From: Mycobacteriales bacterium
GTDB lineage: Bacteria; Actinomycetota; Actinomycetes; JAFAQI01; DASSKL01
Length of the DNA: 42,574 nucleotides
Reading direction: 5' to 3'
Assembly: GCA_035690485.1 (NCBI GenBank)
Contig: DASSKL010000050.1
Coordinates: 1-42,574, forward strand
The notes beneath the pieces are model-generated. The model ran no database searches. It was given only the letters and a program-made list of their open reading frames with translations, and had not been told where the DNA came from. Positions within the stretch are counted from its first letter, which is position 1. Each line of letters starts with the position of its first letter. Both the position numbers and the translations under genes were made by a program. Below are positions 14,120 to 21,856 of the stretch, piece by piece.

Positions 14120-16152
14120 CGCTCCGCCGCCAGCACCGGGGCGCTCGGGGCGCGAGCAGCAGGCGGCAACGGCAGCTCGGCGACGACCGTCGTACCGCTG
14201 CCGGCTTCGATCCGGAGCCGGCCGCGCAGCTCCTCCGCGCGCTCCCGCATCGTGTGCAGGCCGTTGCCCGCCGGAGATGCGACGGCCATCCCGCATCCGT
14301 CGTCGGTGACGGTGACCCGCAACATGCCGTCGACCCCCACGAGACACACCGTGCACTGCGCGGCGCCGGCGTGGCGGACGGCGTTGGTGACCGCCTCCGT
14401 GACGATTCGGAAGGCCGCCACCTCGATCGCGGCCGACAACGGGGGCAGCTCCTCGACGTGCAAGCCGACGCGCACGGCGCTGCCGGCGCTGAGCCTTTGC
14501 AGCACCTGCGACAGGGCGCCGGCCAGCCCCAGCTCGTCGAGCGCCGGCGGCCGCAGCCCCTCGACGACCCGGCGAACCTCGAGCACCGTGCCACGCAGCT
14601 CCTGACGCAGCCGGTCGACCTCGGCGTACGCCGCGGGATCGTGATCCACCTTCGACGCGATCAGGTCCAGCCGCAGCAGGTGCCCCGCGAGGGCCGGCCC
14701 CAGCCCGTCGTGCAGGTCCCGGCGCAACCGGCGGCGTTCCTCCTCGCGCGCGAGCACCTGGCGCTCGAGCGCCCGCTGCAGGTCCGCGGTCAGGTGGCGC
14801 GCATGCAGCACGCCGCCGAGGTGACCGGCCAGGTCCTCGAGCAGTCGACGGTCCCGCTGGCGCAACGGCTGGCCGGGCCTTTGGTAGCGCAGCGTTCCTA
14901 CCGGACGACCGAACGCCGCCAGGGGTTGGGCAACCAGGTGGTCGGTCGTCGCAACATCTCCCGCGACGACCCGCCCGTCGGCGTCGTAGACGGCAACGGC
15001 GCCGAGCCCGAGCCCGTGCAGCTCGCTCACGACGTCGGCGAGCAGCCGGTCGACGTCTACGCTGGCCTCGAGGCGCTGTCCGAGCGCGGCGAGCACGTCG
15101 TAGGGCTCGTCCCAGCGACCGAAGGTCAGCCGGTTGATGCCCCGCTGAAGCACGTCGCGCAGCGGGGCGAACGCCACCGCGACGACTCCGGCGGCCACCC
15201 AGGCCAACCAGGCTGCGCCGTGAACGTCCAAGCGGCTGCCGAGACCCTGGATGACCAACGCGTACAGCCCGACGATGAGGGCCGACAGGGTCACCCACAC
15301 CAGCGTCCGGTTGGCCGCGGTGCGCAAGTCGTAGAGATCTCGCGCCAGCACGGCAAAGCCGATCGCGATCGGCAGCGGCACTGCAGCCGCCCCGAACACC
15401 CAGTCCCCGTGGGCCGTGCCAAGGGCGAACACGACCGGCACCGCGAGGATCCCGATCGCCGCGGCACCGATGAACAGCTGCAGCTGCTGGCGCAGCAATG
15501 GACCGCCCTGCCGCCAGCGCCGCACCAGCTGGCCGACGATGGCGACGGCGACGACAAGCCCGAGCGGCGCCTGAAGGATGAACGCGAGTGCCTGGAAGAA
15601 CTGCCAGCCGCCGGTCGGTGCGATCGGGTTCTGCCAGCTTCCCAGACCGGTGAGGTCCGCCTGCTTGTCGGTGATCGGGCCGACGACCGAGGCGACCAGC
15701 ACGACACCGAGCAAGGTCGGCAACCAGCGACGGCGGCTGGCCAGGAACTTGCCGTCCGGGAACACCGCCGGCACGCCGAGGGTCAACAGGTACCAACCCA
15801 GCGAACGGCACGATTGGCCGGCGACCGCGAACGCCGAGGCTCCGGGCAGGCTGCCCGGGTCCACGACGATGCCGTGATGGGCCAGCGATGCCCCGGCGTT
15901 GCCGAGGCTCGACACCGCAGCGCCGGCCAGCATGAGCCAACCGACGCCGTTGCCCGGCCGGGCCGCCGCAACGACGGCGCCGGTCGCCGCGAAGGCCACC
16001 ATGAAAGATGCGACCAGCGCCGTGGAGGCGACCGACTGGTGATCCTGGACGGCCGCCCAGAGGGAACCCGCCACCCCGGTGAGCGACAGGCCGACGGCCG
16101 CGGCGATCACCGCGGCCGTCGGCCCCACCCCCCGCAGCCTCACGTCGTCCAT
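14116..16152 (-). CDS. NarL-type membrane sensor histidine kinase
   Basis: A 678-residue HisKA_3-family kinase. The N-terminal third has about eight to ten membrane helices (about 10-320), which is large for this class and suggests sensing in or through the membrane. A GAF-like region (about 345-455) follows. The dimerization domain has R-R-L-R-R-D-L-H-D-G-L-G-P with the phosphoacceptor H481. The ATPase domain has E-A-V-T-N-A-V-R-H-A, D-D-G-C-G-M and G-L-H-T-M-R-E-R-A. The ATG at 16152 is chosen because GGAGAG lies nearby and the first membrane helix starts soon after; upstream extensions overlap the neighbouring gene. It follows the membrane protein gene by 32 bases and overlaps the regulator gene by four. 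The signal is unknown. Confidence 0.9.
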   Translation of the reverse strand: MDDVRLRGVGPTAAVIAAAVGLSLTGVAGSLWAAVQDHQSVASTALVASFMVAFAATGAVVAAARPGNGVGWLMLAGAAVSSLGNAGASLAHHGIVVDPGSLPGASAFAVAGQSCRSLGWYLLTLGVPAVFPDGKFLASRRRWLPTLLGVVLVASVVGPITDKQADLTGLGSWQNPIAPTGGWQFFQALAFILQAPLGLVVAVAIVGQLVRRWRQGGPLLRQQLQLFIGAAAIGILAVPVVFALGTAHGDWVFGAAAVPLPIAIGFAVLARDLYDLRTAANRTLVWVTLSALIVGLYALVIQGLGSRLDVHGAAWLAWVAAGVVAVAFAPLRDVLQRGINRLTFGRWDEPYDVLAALGQRLEASVDVDRLLADVVSELHGLGLGAVAVYDADGRVVAGDVATTDHLVAQPLAAFGRPVGTLRYQRPGQPLRQRDRRLLEDLAGHLGGVLHARHLTADLQRALERQVLAREEERRRLRRDLHDGLGPALAGHLLRLDLIASKVDHDPAAYAEVDRLRQELRGTVLEVRRVVEGLRPPALDELGLAGALSQVLQRLSAGSAVRVGLHVEELPPLSAAIEVAAFRIVTEAVTNAVRHAGAAQCTVCLVGVDGMLRVTVTDDGCGMAVASPAGNGLHTMRERAEELRGRLRIEAGSGTTVVAELPLPPAARAPSAPVLAAER

Positions 16153-16184
16153 AGTGACGCTCTCCGGGAGATCGCGGAACCCAT

Positions 16185-16868
16185 TCAGGCAGGCACGGCG
16201 ACGGCGCTCTGCGCCGGCAGCTCCACGGTCGACCGGGAGCGCCGCAGCAGGACGACCCCGAGCGCCACGAGCCAGGCGAACCACAGCAGCGTCTGCGGCG
16301 CACCCGCCTTCGCCGCCGGCACCGCGGCGATGCACACGACGCCCACGACGTAACCCGCGTAGGCCAGCCACCTCGGCAGCCGTCGCGTGATCTGCCCGGA
16401 CGCCGATGCGGTGATCGCGATGACGCCGGCAACCCCGCCGGTCAACGAGAATCCGATGTTGCGCATGTCGTTGACCGTGGTGATCGTGCTCAGTGGTGCC
16501 CCGTGGTGCCCGTCGTAGAGCGCGGCTGCACCGGCAGCACCGCCGGTCGCGAGCATGACCGCGGCGTAGACGACCGCCGCGCCGGCCACGCAGGAGGACA
16601 ACCACTGCGTGGTCTGGTCACCGCCACGCAGCAGCCGTGCCACCAGCAGCGCCGCCACGAGGAAGACCAGCGTCGCGACGAACTCGATGTAGCCCCCGGT
16701 GAACTGCTTGGTCATCGAGGAGTCGACCAGGGCGGACGCGACCTTGGCGGGCTTGTCGCCGAGGACCGGCTGGTTCTGGAACGCAGTGCCGGCGAACGTC
16801 AGCACCACGTAGCCGATCACCAGCCAGCCGGCGGTGAGCCACAGCCGCCGCGGCGTGGCCGCGGTCAC
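16185..16868 (-). CDS. Multi-pass membrane protein of unknown function
   Basis: A 227-residue protein with about six hydrophobic segments: near 8-28, 58-78, 86-105, 133-150, 165-185 and 190-208. The loop after helix 1 is polar (N-Q-P-V-L-G-D-K-P-A-K-V). I do not recognise a catalytic motif or named family. The GTG start overlaps the TGA of the small exported protein gene (GTGA), and 32 bases separate it from the sensor kinase. Sandwiched between an exported protein and a polytopic kinase, it may be a sensory partner, a transporter of the signal or an accessory controlling the kinase. That is context-based inference only. Confidence 0.75.
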   Translation of the reverse strand: MTAATPRRLWLTAGWLVIGYVVLTFAGTAFQNQPVLGDKPAKVASALVDSSMTKQFTGGYIEFVATLVFLVAALLVARLLRGGDQTTQWLSSCVAGAAVVYAAVMLATGGAAGAAALYDGHHGAPLSTITTVNDMRNIGFSLTGGVAGVIAITASASGQITRRLPRWLAYAGYVVGVVCIAAVPAAKAGAPQTLLWFAWLVALGVVLLRRSRSTVELPAQSAVAVPA

Positions 16869-17194
16869 GGGAGGCAGTCCAGGACGGAGCCGTGGTTCTG
16901 TGCCATCGAGCTGCTGAACTCGCCGACGGCGCCGGGCCCGTCGGTGGTCGCGTGGCCGGACACCGAAGGACCGACCTGCCCGTGCACGATCGGCGGAACG
17001 CCGTCGCCACTGCCCGTAGGGTCCACACCGTAGTGGGCCGCGAAGTCGTACGCCGCTCCCATGCACGATGCGCCGCTGCTCGGGAAGCCCGGGGCCGGGT
17101 AGAACTGCCCGGCCAGCGCGGGGGTCACCGTGACCACACCGACGCCACCGGCGGCCACGATCGTGAGCGCGGCCTTGGCAATGATTCTCTTCAT
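16865..17194 (-). CDS. Small exported two-cysteine protein
   Basis: A 109-residue protein. Residues 1-28 form a clear signal peptide: M-K-R-I-I-A-K, a hydrophobic core and T-P-A-L-A before G29. The mature chain of about 80 residues is Gly/Ser/Pro-rich with two Cys (C44 and C107) near its ends, fit for one disulfide, and no recognised domain. The ATG at 17194 is chosen because GGAGGGGA lies upstream and the signal peptide begins there; an earlier in-frame Met lacks both. It is first in the operon with a membrane protein, sensor kinase and regulator, and is coupled by a 4-base overlap. It might be a ligand or periplasmic partner for that kinase. No family is recognised. Confidence 0.75.
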   Translation of the reverse strand: MKRIIAKAALTIVAAGGVGVVTVTPALAGQFYPAPGFPSSGASCMGAAYDFAAHYGVDPTGSGDGVPPIVHGQVGPSVSGHATTDGPGAVGEFSSSMAQNHGSVLDCLP

Positions 17195-17242
17195 CTGCTG
17201 CTCCCCTCCTGGTTGTCGTTGCAGCACCAGGAGGCTGCAGCC

Positions 17243-17304
17243 GGCGGTTTCCCACCGCCCAGAGCAGCGGCACTGTCGGGCACCGGGAAGTTGTCCCGGC
17301 AGTG
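17243..17304 (-). terminator. Two hairpins after the acyl-CoA ligase gene
   Basis: Two perfect 6-bp stems with 5-base loops lie between the ligase stop and the exported-protein start. They are CCGGGA/TCCCGG (17283-17299), flanked by further arms CACTG (17271-17275) and CAGTG (17300-17304), and GGCGGT/ACCGCC (17243-17259). There is no U tract. Their position directly downstream of the minus-strand ligase gene suggests termination before the next operon; the second could instead sit in the leader of that operon. Confidence 0.45.
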
Positions 17305-17317
17305 TCGGGAACGAGTC

Positions 17318-18880
17318 CTAGAGCAGGCCGGCGGCCCGGTCGCGTAAGCGCATCTTCTGGATCTTCACGCCGTTGGGCCCCGACACCGTGGGCCACTCGT
17401 CGACCACGTGCACGGCGGCGGGCACCTTGTAGTTGGCCAGCGCCCGGCGGCAGTGGTCGACGAGCTCGGCAGAAGTGGCCGTGGCCGCGGCGCCGGGCTC
17501 GAGCTCGACGAAGGCGACGGCGACGTCGCTGCCGTCCGGGCCGCTGACGCCGACCACCTGGGCCAACCGGACCGCCGGGTGCTGCTGCAGCTGCACCTCG
17601 ATCTCGGCCGGGTCGGTCAGGAACCCGCGCAGGCGCAAGGAATCCTTGAGCCGCGACAGGTAGAGAAAGCCCCCGTCGTCGCGGGTGCTGCCGAGGTCAC
17701 CACTGCGGTACCACCCGTCGGGCGTGAACGCCGCCGCGGTCGCCGACGGGTTGCCGTGGTAGCCGCTGGTCACCGTGTAGCCGCGGAACTGCAGCTCGCC
17801 CGGCTCGCCGTGCGGCAGCACCTCACCGCTCTCCGGGTGCACCGCCCGGACCTGCAGGTCGGGCGAGACCGGGATGCCGCCGCAGACACCGCGCCGGTCG
17901 GGATCCCACTCCCGCGCCCAGCGCGCCAGCAGGGCGAACACTTCGCTCGCGCCGTAGACACCGGTGACCCGGGCTCCGACCGACTCCTCGATCTCCCGCA
18001 CGAGATCGGGGCCACCACCGGCGAACGCGGCGTAGGCCCCCTCCCGCCAGCTGCGCAACGACAGACCCTCCGCCGCGGCCACGTCGAGGACGCCGCGCAT
18101 CATGCCGTCGGCGGCGTGCCAGTGGGTGACGCGGTGCTCGTCGATCGCGTGCGCCGCCTCCGCCGCATCGAACGCCGCCGGGAGCAGCACGGTCGACCCG
18201 GCGGCGAGTGCCGACATCACCGCGTTGAAGCCGAACACCCCGCACAGGGGCAGCGCGCACAGCGACACGTCGTCCGGTCCCATGGCGAACGCCGTGGCGT
18301 CGTTGCGGGCGTGCGCTACGACACTGGCCTGCCGGTGGGTCGCCAGCTTCGGGATGCCGGTGGACCCGGACGTGGAGAACAGGTTGCAGACGTCGTACGC
18401 CGTGCCGAGTTCGGCGTCGAGGGAGCCGTGGTCGAACAGCGACGACCACGGCTGCGCCCCTTCGGGCACGTCCGAGCCGACTCCGACGACCAGCGGCGGC
18501 CGCCGGTCCGTCTCGGCGAGGATGCCGGCGAAGTCGATGTCGCGGAACCCCTGGGCCATCACCAGGCAGGCCGGCTCGGCTGCGGCCAGGATCGCGTCGA
18601 GCTCCGCCGAGCGGAAGCGCGTGTTGACCCCGACGACGACGGCCCCCAACCGGCCGGCCGCGAACTGCAGCACCAGCGCCTCGGGCAGGTTGGGCAGCCA
18701 CAGCGCGATCCGGTCGCCGTGCTCGACCCCGAGTGCCGCGAGACCCGCCGCGACCTGCCGTGACCGGCGGTCGAGCTCGCTGTAGGTCAGGCGGCGGCCC
18801 GTCTCGGGCACCAGCACGGCCGTGCGGGCGGGCCCAGCCGCGGCGACGGCCGCCAGCAGCCCGGCGACCGTCTCCGTCAT
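17318..18880 (-). CDS. AMP-forming acyl-CoA synthetase / ligase
   Basis: A 520-residue ANL-superfamily enzyme that adenylates a carboxylic acid and usually transfers it to CoA. The P-loop-like motif F-S-T-S-G-S-T-G-I-P-K is at 168-178. Y-G-A-S-E-V-F is the aryl/fatty acid-binding A5 region, Y-R-S-G-D-L-G follows, and the C-terminal catalytic Lys is K506 in N-G-V-K-I-Q-K. Length is normal for acyl- or aryl-CoA ligases. The substrate cannot be read from the sequence. The next gene upstream on the same strand (DUF3068) is 69 bases away, so cotranscription is possible. Nearby genes include a fused acyl-CoA dehydrogenase, suggesting lipid or steroid-type carboxylate catabolism. Confidence 0.92.
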   Translation of the reverse strand: MTETVAGLLAAVAAAGPARTAVLVPETGRRLTYSELDRRSRQVAAGLAALGVEHGDRIALWLPNLPEALVLQFAAGRLGAVVVGVNTRFRSAELDAILAAAEPACLVMAQGFRDIDFAGILAETDRRPPLVVGVGSDVPEGAQPWSSLFDHGSLDAELGTAYDVCNLFSTSGSTGIPKLATHRQASVVAHARNDATAFAMGPDDVSLCALPLCGVFGFNAVMSALAAGSTVLLPAAFDAAEAAHAIDEHRVTHWHAADGMMRGVLDVAAAEGLSLRSWREGAYAAFAGGGPDLVREIEESVGARVTGVYGASEVFALLARWAREWDPDRRGVCGGIPVSPDLQVRAVHPESGEVLPHGEPGELQFRGYTVTSGYHGNPSATAAAFTPDGWYRSGDLGSTRDDGGFLYLSRLKDSLRLRGFLTDPAEIEVQLQQHPAVRLAQVVGVSGPDGSDVAVAFVELEPGAAATATSAELVDHCRRALANYKVPAAVHVVDEWPTVSGPNGVKIQKMRLRDRAAGLL

Positions 18881-18949
18881 GCCGGCAGCATCCCGCGCGG
18901 CGAGCCCGGTGTCGCCACCGGGCTCGCAACGAGGTCCGGCTAGCTCTGA

Positions 18950-19990
18950 TCACCCGACGGGAGTGAACTCCCTGGGTGCCGACTGCGGGGTCGGCGGACG
19001 CCGGCGGCTCATGAAGAGTCCGACGACGCCGAGCAGGACGAACAGCACCCCGCCGGAGGCCAGCGCGATCGGCAGCGTGACGTAGGCCAGCGTCACGGCG
19101 TCACCCTTGTCACGGGCGTCCTGCGCCGCAGCGGCGAGGGTCGCCGGCGGGGACGTGAACGTGAGGTCGAGGACCCGCGTCACGGGCACCGCCGTCGTGC
19201 CGGTCACCAGCGCGATGGTGCGCACCTGGTGCTCGGTGGCGTCGACCACGATGCCGCTGTCCGGGGCCACCCAGTAGGTCGCCGTCGCCTGGTAGTTGTA
19301 GGCGAACTTCACCGGGTCGGGCAGCGCGGGCAGCAGCTGCTGCAGGCCGGCCAGCTGGTCGCTCGGGAGTCCCAGGCCGCCGGCGAGCTGCACCAGCGCG
19401 GCTTTCGGCATCGACGTCGGCAGCTGGCTCAGCAGCTGCGGGTCGGTGATCGGGGCCACCTGGGTGTTGGCGGTGAAGACGTAGGTCTGCACGCCGCCGC
19501 GCGTCGCCGTGCCCTTGTAGTGCAGCACGGTGGTGCGGCCGGTGTCCGCGACCCAGCCGGTGTAGTCCTTCTGCTGCGTGCGGATCGGCCAGTTGAACGT
19601 GATGCCGGTCTGCTTCACCACGCCGGAGTACCCGGCGCCTTCACCCATGTCCGTCCGGTTCACCGCGTAGCGGTAGTCGACGGCCGCCACGGTCGTCCCA
19701 CCGGTCCGGACGGTCTTCGCGTCGGACACCAGCGCGTTGTCGCCGCTGGTCCCGAGCACCTTGGTGTGGTGCACGACCGTGATCGGCGCGTTCGTCAACA
19801 GCACCTGCCCGCCTGAGGCGATCGCCGCCGGGTTGAGCAGCACCGCCGCGGTGCCCGAATAGGTCCGGGTCGTGTCGGTATCGCCCGGCAGCACGGCCAT
19901 CGCCGGTGCGACGACCCACCTCATGAGGCCGCCTCCCAGCGCCAGCAGCAGACCGAGAGCGATGCCGGTGATCGAGAGCTTCCTCCACAC
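18950..19990 (-). CDS. DUF3068 (PorA-family-like) membrane-anchored protein
   Basis: About 346 residues with an N-terminal membrane helix (about 5-30), a long external beta-rich domain and a C-terminal helix (about 305-330) followed by an Arg-rich tail (S-R-R-R-P). This is the DUF3068 layout common in actinobacteria, where some members are labelled PorA-like although channel activity is not general. The external part has repeated T-Y-x-V / Y-x-Y-x-A-T-A-T-Y-W-V-A-P-D-S-G patterns typical of the family. The GTG at 19990 is preferred because AGGTGA lies 5 bases upstream; the GTG at 19999 would touch that ribosome site. It is divergent from the M41 peptidase gene across only 35 bases. Function is unknown; envelope lipid biology is plausible. 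Confidence 0.82.
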   Translation of the reverse strand: MWRKLSITGIALGLLLALGGGLMRWVVAPAMAVLPGDTDTTRTYSGTAAVLLNPAAIASGGQVLLTNAPITVVHHTKVLGTSGDNALVSDAKTVRTGGTTVAAVDYRYAVNRTDMGEGAGYSGVVKQTGITFNWPIRTQQKDYTGWVADTGRTTVLHYKGTATRGGVQTYVFTANTQVAPITDPQLLSQLPTSMPKAALVQLAGGLGLPSDQLAGLQQLLPALPDPVKFAYNYQATATYWVAPDSGIVVDATEHQVRTIALVTGTTAVPVTRVLDLTFTSPPATLAAAAQDARDKGDAVTLAYVTLPIALASGGVLFVLLGVVGLFMSRRRPPTPQSAPREFTPVG

Positions 19991-20025
19991 GGCTCTCACC
20001 TCTTCTCCATCTCGAGGAGTTCAGC

Positions 20026-20895
20026 GTGCGCGCGCCGGAAGCGCGCCCGGTAGAGGCGAACTGCCCGGGCTTCTCCGGCGCCGACCTCGCGAACCTGGTC
20101 AACGAGGCGGCCATCGCCGCGGTGCGTGCCGGCCGGCACGTGCTGCGGCCGGTCGACTTCGACGACGCCCGCGACCGCATCCTGCTGGGCCGCCGGGACG
20201 GGTCCAACGTGCTGCTGCCCGACGAGAAGTACGCGGTGGCCGTGCACGAGGCGGGCCACGCGCTGGTAGCGGTGTACGCAGAGAAGGCCGAGCCGGTGGC
20301 CAAGGTGACGATCCTCCCGGCCGGGCAGACGCTGGGCGTCACCGAGCAGCTGCCCGTGGTCGAGCGCCATCTGTACGGCGAGGACTACCTGCATGACGCC
20401 CTCGCCGTTTACCTGGGCGGGCGGGCGAGCGAGCTGCTGGTGCTCGGCCAGGGGTCGACCGGCGCGAGCAACGACCTGTCCCGCGCGACGGAGCTGGCGA
20501 CGAAGATGGTCCGCGAGTTCGGGCTGTCCGCGAGGGTGGGCCCGGTGAGCTACCCCACCGGTGGCTCGGTGTTCCTCGGCGAGGGCGGCAGCGCGTTCAG
20601 CAGCCGCCCGTTCGCCGAGCAGACGCAGGCGGCGATCGACGGCGAGGTCGCCGAGTTGCTGCGGCGGGCCGAGCGCGACGCCACGGAGAAGCTGGAGATG
20701 CACCACGACGTGCTCGACGCCCTCATCGCGCGGCTCGTGGCGCTGGAAACCGTCGACGGGCCGGAGGTCTACGAGCTCGCCGGGCGGCCGCTTCCGCAGG
20801 ATCCGGCCTGGCAGTCCGCCCTGCAGCCGCCGTCGCTGCGCCACACCGGCAGCCCTCCCGGCGAGCGACGCGGCACTACCCGACCTGCGCCCTGA
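20026..20895 (+). CDS. N-terminally truncated FtsH-like M41 metallopeptidase
   Basis: A 289-residue protein that begins inside the AAA+ module of FtsH (C-P-G-F-S-G-A-D-L-A-N-L-V-N-E-A-A at 13-29, the sensor-2 region) and continues through the M41 peptidase domain. The zinc motif H-E-A-G-H is intact at 74-78 and the third ligand is D150 in T-G-A-S-N-D-L. The membrane helices, Walker A and Walker B of normal FtsH (about 640 residues) are missing; the DNA upstream is a different gene on the other strand. The GTG has a canonical GAGGAG 6 bases upstream, so the short form may be translated. It is either a 5'-deleted remnant or a stand-alone M41 peptidase, which could act with another ATPase. The frame is clean throughout. 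Confidence 0.82.
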   Translation: MRAPEARPVEANCPGFSGADLANLVNEAAIAAVRAGRHVLRPVDFDDARDRILLGRRDGSNVLLPDEKYAVAVHEAGHALVAVYAEKAEPVAKVTILPAGQTLGVTEQLPVVERHLYGEDYLHDALAVYLGGRASELLVLGQGSTGASNDLSRATELATKMVREFGLSARVGPVSYPTGGSVFLGEGGSAFSSRPFAEQTQAAIDGEVAELLRRAERDATEKLEMHHDVLDALIARLVALETVDGPEVYELAGRPLPQDPAWQSALQPPSLRHTGSPPGERRGTTRPAP

Positions 20896-20910
20896 GCCCC
20901 GGGACTGGCC

Positions 20911-20923
20911 TAGTCTCCCGATC
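20911..20923 (+). promoter_or_regulatory. Possible -10 element for a leaderless monooxygenase mRNA
   Basis: TAGTCT (20911-20916) fits the actinobacterial TAnnnT -10 pattern and stands 7 bases before the ATG at 20924. No Shine-Dalgarno precedes that ATG. A clear -35 was not found, so this is a weak prediction. Confidence 0.35.
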
Positions 20924-21850
20924 ATGCAGACGTCGTTCACCCGCCTGGTCGGGTGCCGCCACCCGTTACAGCTGGCCGGCATGGGTGCCGTCGGCAGCGT
21001 CGAGCTCGCCAGCGCCGTCACGGCCGCCGGCGGGCTCGGCACCGCCGGTGTCGCCGGGCTGCCCGCCGACCTGGTCGCGACGCTGCTCGACCAGGCGGCC
21101 CGGCCACTTGCCGCGAACTTCCTGATGCCGTTCGTCGACCCGGCCGCCGTCGAGGCAGCCGCGTCGCGGGTGCGGGTCGTCGAGTTCTTCTACGGCGACC
21201 CCGACGGGTCACTGGTCGACCTCGTGCACGCCGGCGGAGCACTCGCCTCCTGGCAGGTGGGGTCGCTCGAGGAGGCGCGGCGGGCGGCCGACGCCGGCTG
21301 CGACTACCTCACCGCCCAGGGCACCGAGGCCGGCGGACACGTCCGCGGCAAGCAGCCGTTGCCGCAGCTGCTCGCTGAGGTGCTGCAGGCGGTCTCGGTG
21401 CCGGTCGTCGCGGCGGGTGGCATCGCCACCGCGCAGCAGGTCGCCGGCCTGCTCGCCGACGGCGCCGCCGGGGTGCGCGTCGGCACGCGGTTCCTCGTCT
21501 GCCCGGAGGCCGACGTGCACCCGGCCTACGTCGAGGCGCTGCTGGCAGCCGACGGCGACGACACCGTGCTGACCGAGGCGTTCGGGGTCGGCTGGCCGGA
21601 CGCCCCGCACCGGGTCCTTCGCGACTCCGCCGAGCGCGCGCGGGCCGGGAGCTCCGACGTGGTAGGCACCCTGCAGATGGGCCCGGTGCAGGTGCCCGTG
21701 CCGAGGCTGTCGACGCTGCCGCCGACGCGGACCGCCGAGGGCGACGTGGCCGCGATGGCGATGTACGCCGGGATCGGCGTCGGCCACGTCACCCGCGTGC
21801 AGTCGGTCGCCGAGGTCGTCGACGACCTGATGCGCGAGGTCTCCGGCTAG
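20924..21850 (+). CDS. Nitronate monooxygenase-family FMN oxidoreductase
   Basis: A 308-residue TIM-barrel flavoprotein of the 2-nitropropane dioxygenase/nitronate monooxygenase family. Signs are the FMN-site Gly-rich strands (G-T-E-A-G-G-H-V with the family His), V-V-A-A-G-G-I-A-T and G-A-A-G-V-R-V-G-T-R-F. These enzymes oxidise alkyl nitronates, although many homologs have unknown physiological substrates. The ATG at 20924 is chosen because the alignable barrel strand begins a few residues later; the much longer open frame covers the M41 gene in another frame. No Shine-Dalgarno is seen, but a TAGTCT lies 7 bases upstream, suggesting a leaderless mRNA. It is convergent with the acyl-CoA dehydrogenase gene, 6 bases between stops. 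Confidence 0.88.
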   Translation: MQTSFTRLVGCRHPLQLAGMGAVGSVELASAVTAAGGLGTAGVAGLPADLVATLLDQAARPLAANFLMPFVDPAAVEAAASRVRVVEFFYGDPDGSLVDLVHAGGALASWQVGSLEEARRAADAGCDYLTAQGTEAGGHVRGKQPLPQLLAEVLQAVSVPVVAAGGIATAQQVAGLLADGAAGVRVGTRFLVCPEADVHPAYVEALLAADGDDTVLTEAFGVGWPDAPHRVLRDSAERARAGSSDVVGTLQMGPVQVPVPRLSTLPPTRTAEGDVAAMAMYAGIGVGHVTRVQSVAEVVDDLMREVSG

Positions 21851-21856
21851 TGCCGG

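Noticed and set aside
14254-16353. 699-codon plus-strand frame opposite the NarL kinase
   Set aside because: It is the antisense shadow of a gene with clear kinase motifs; the translation is rich in Arg, Asp, Val and Gly without any domain.
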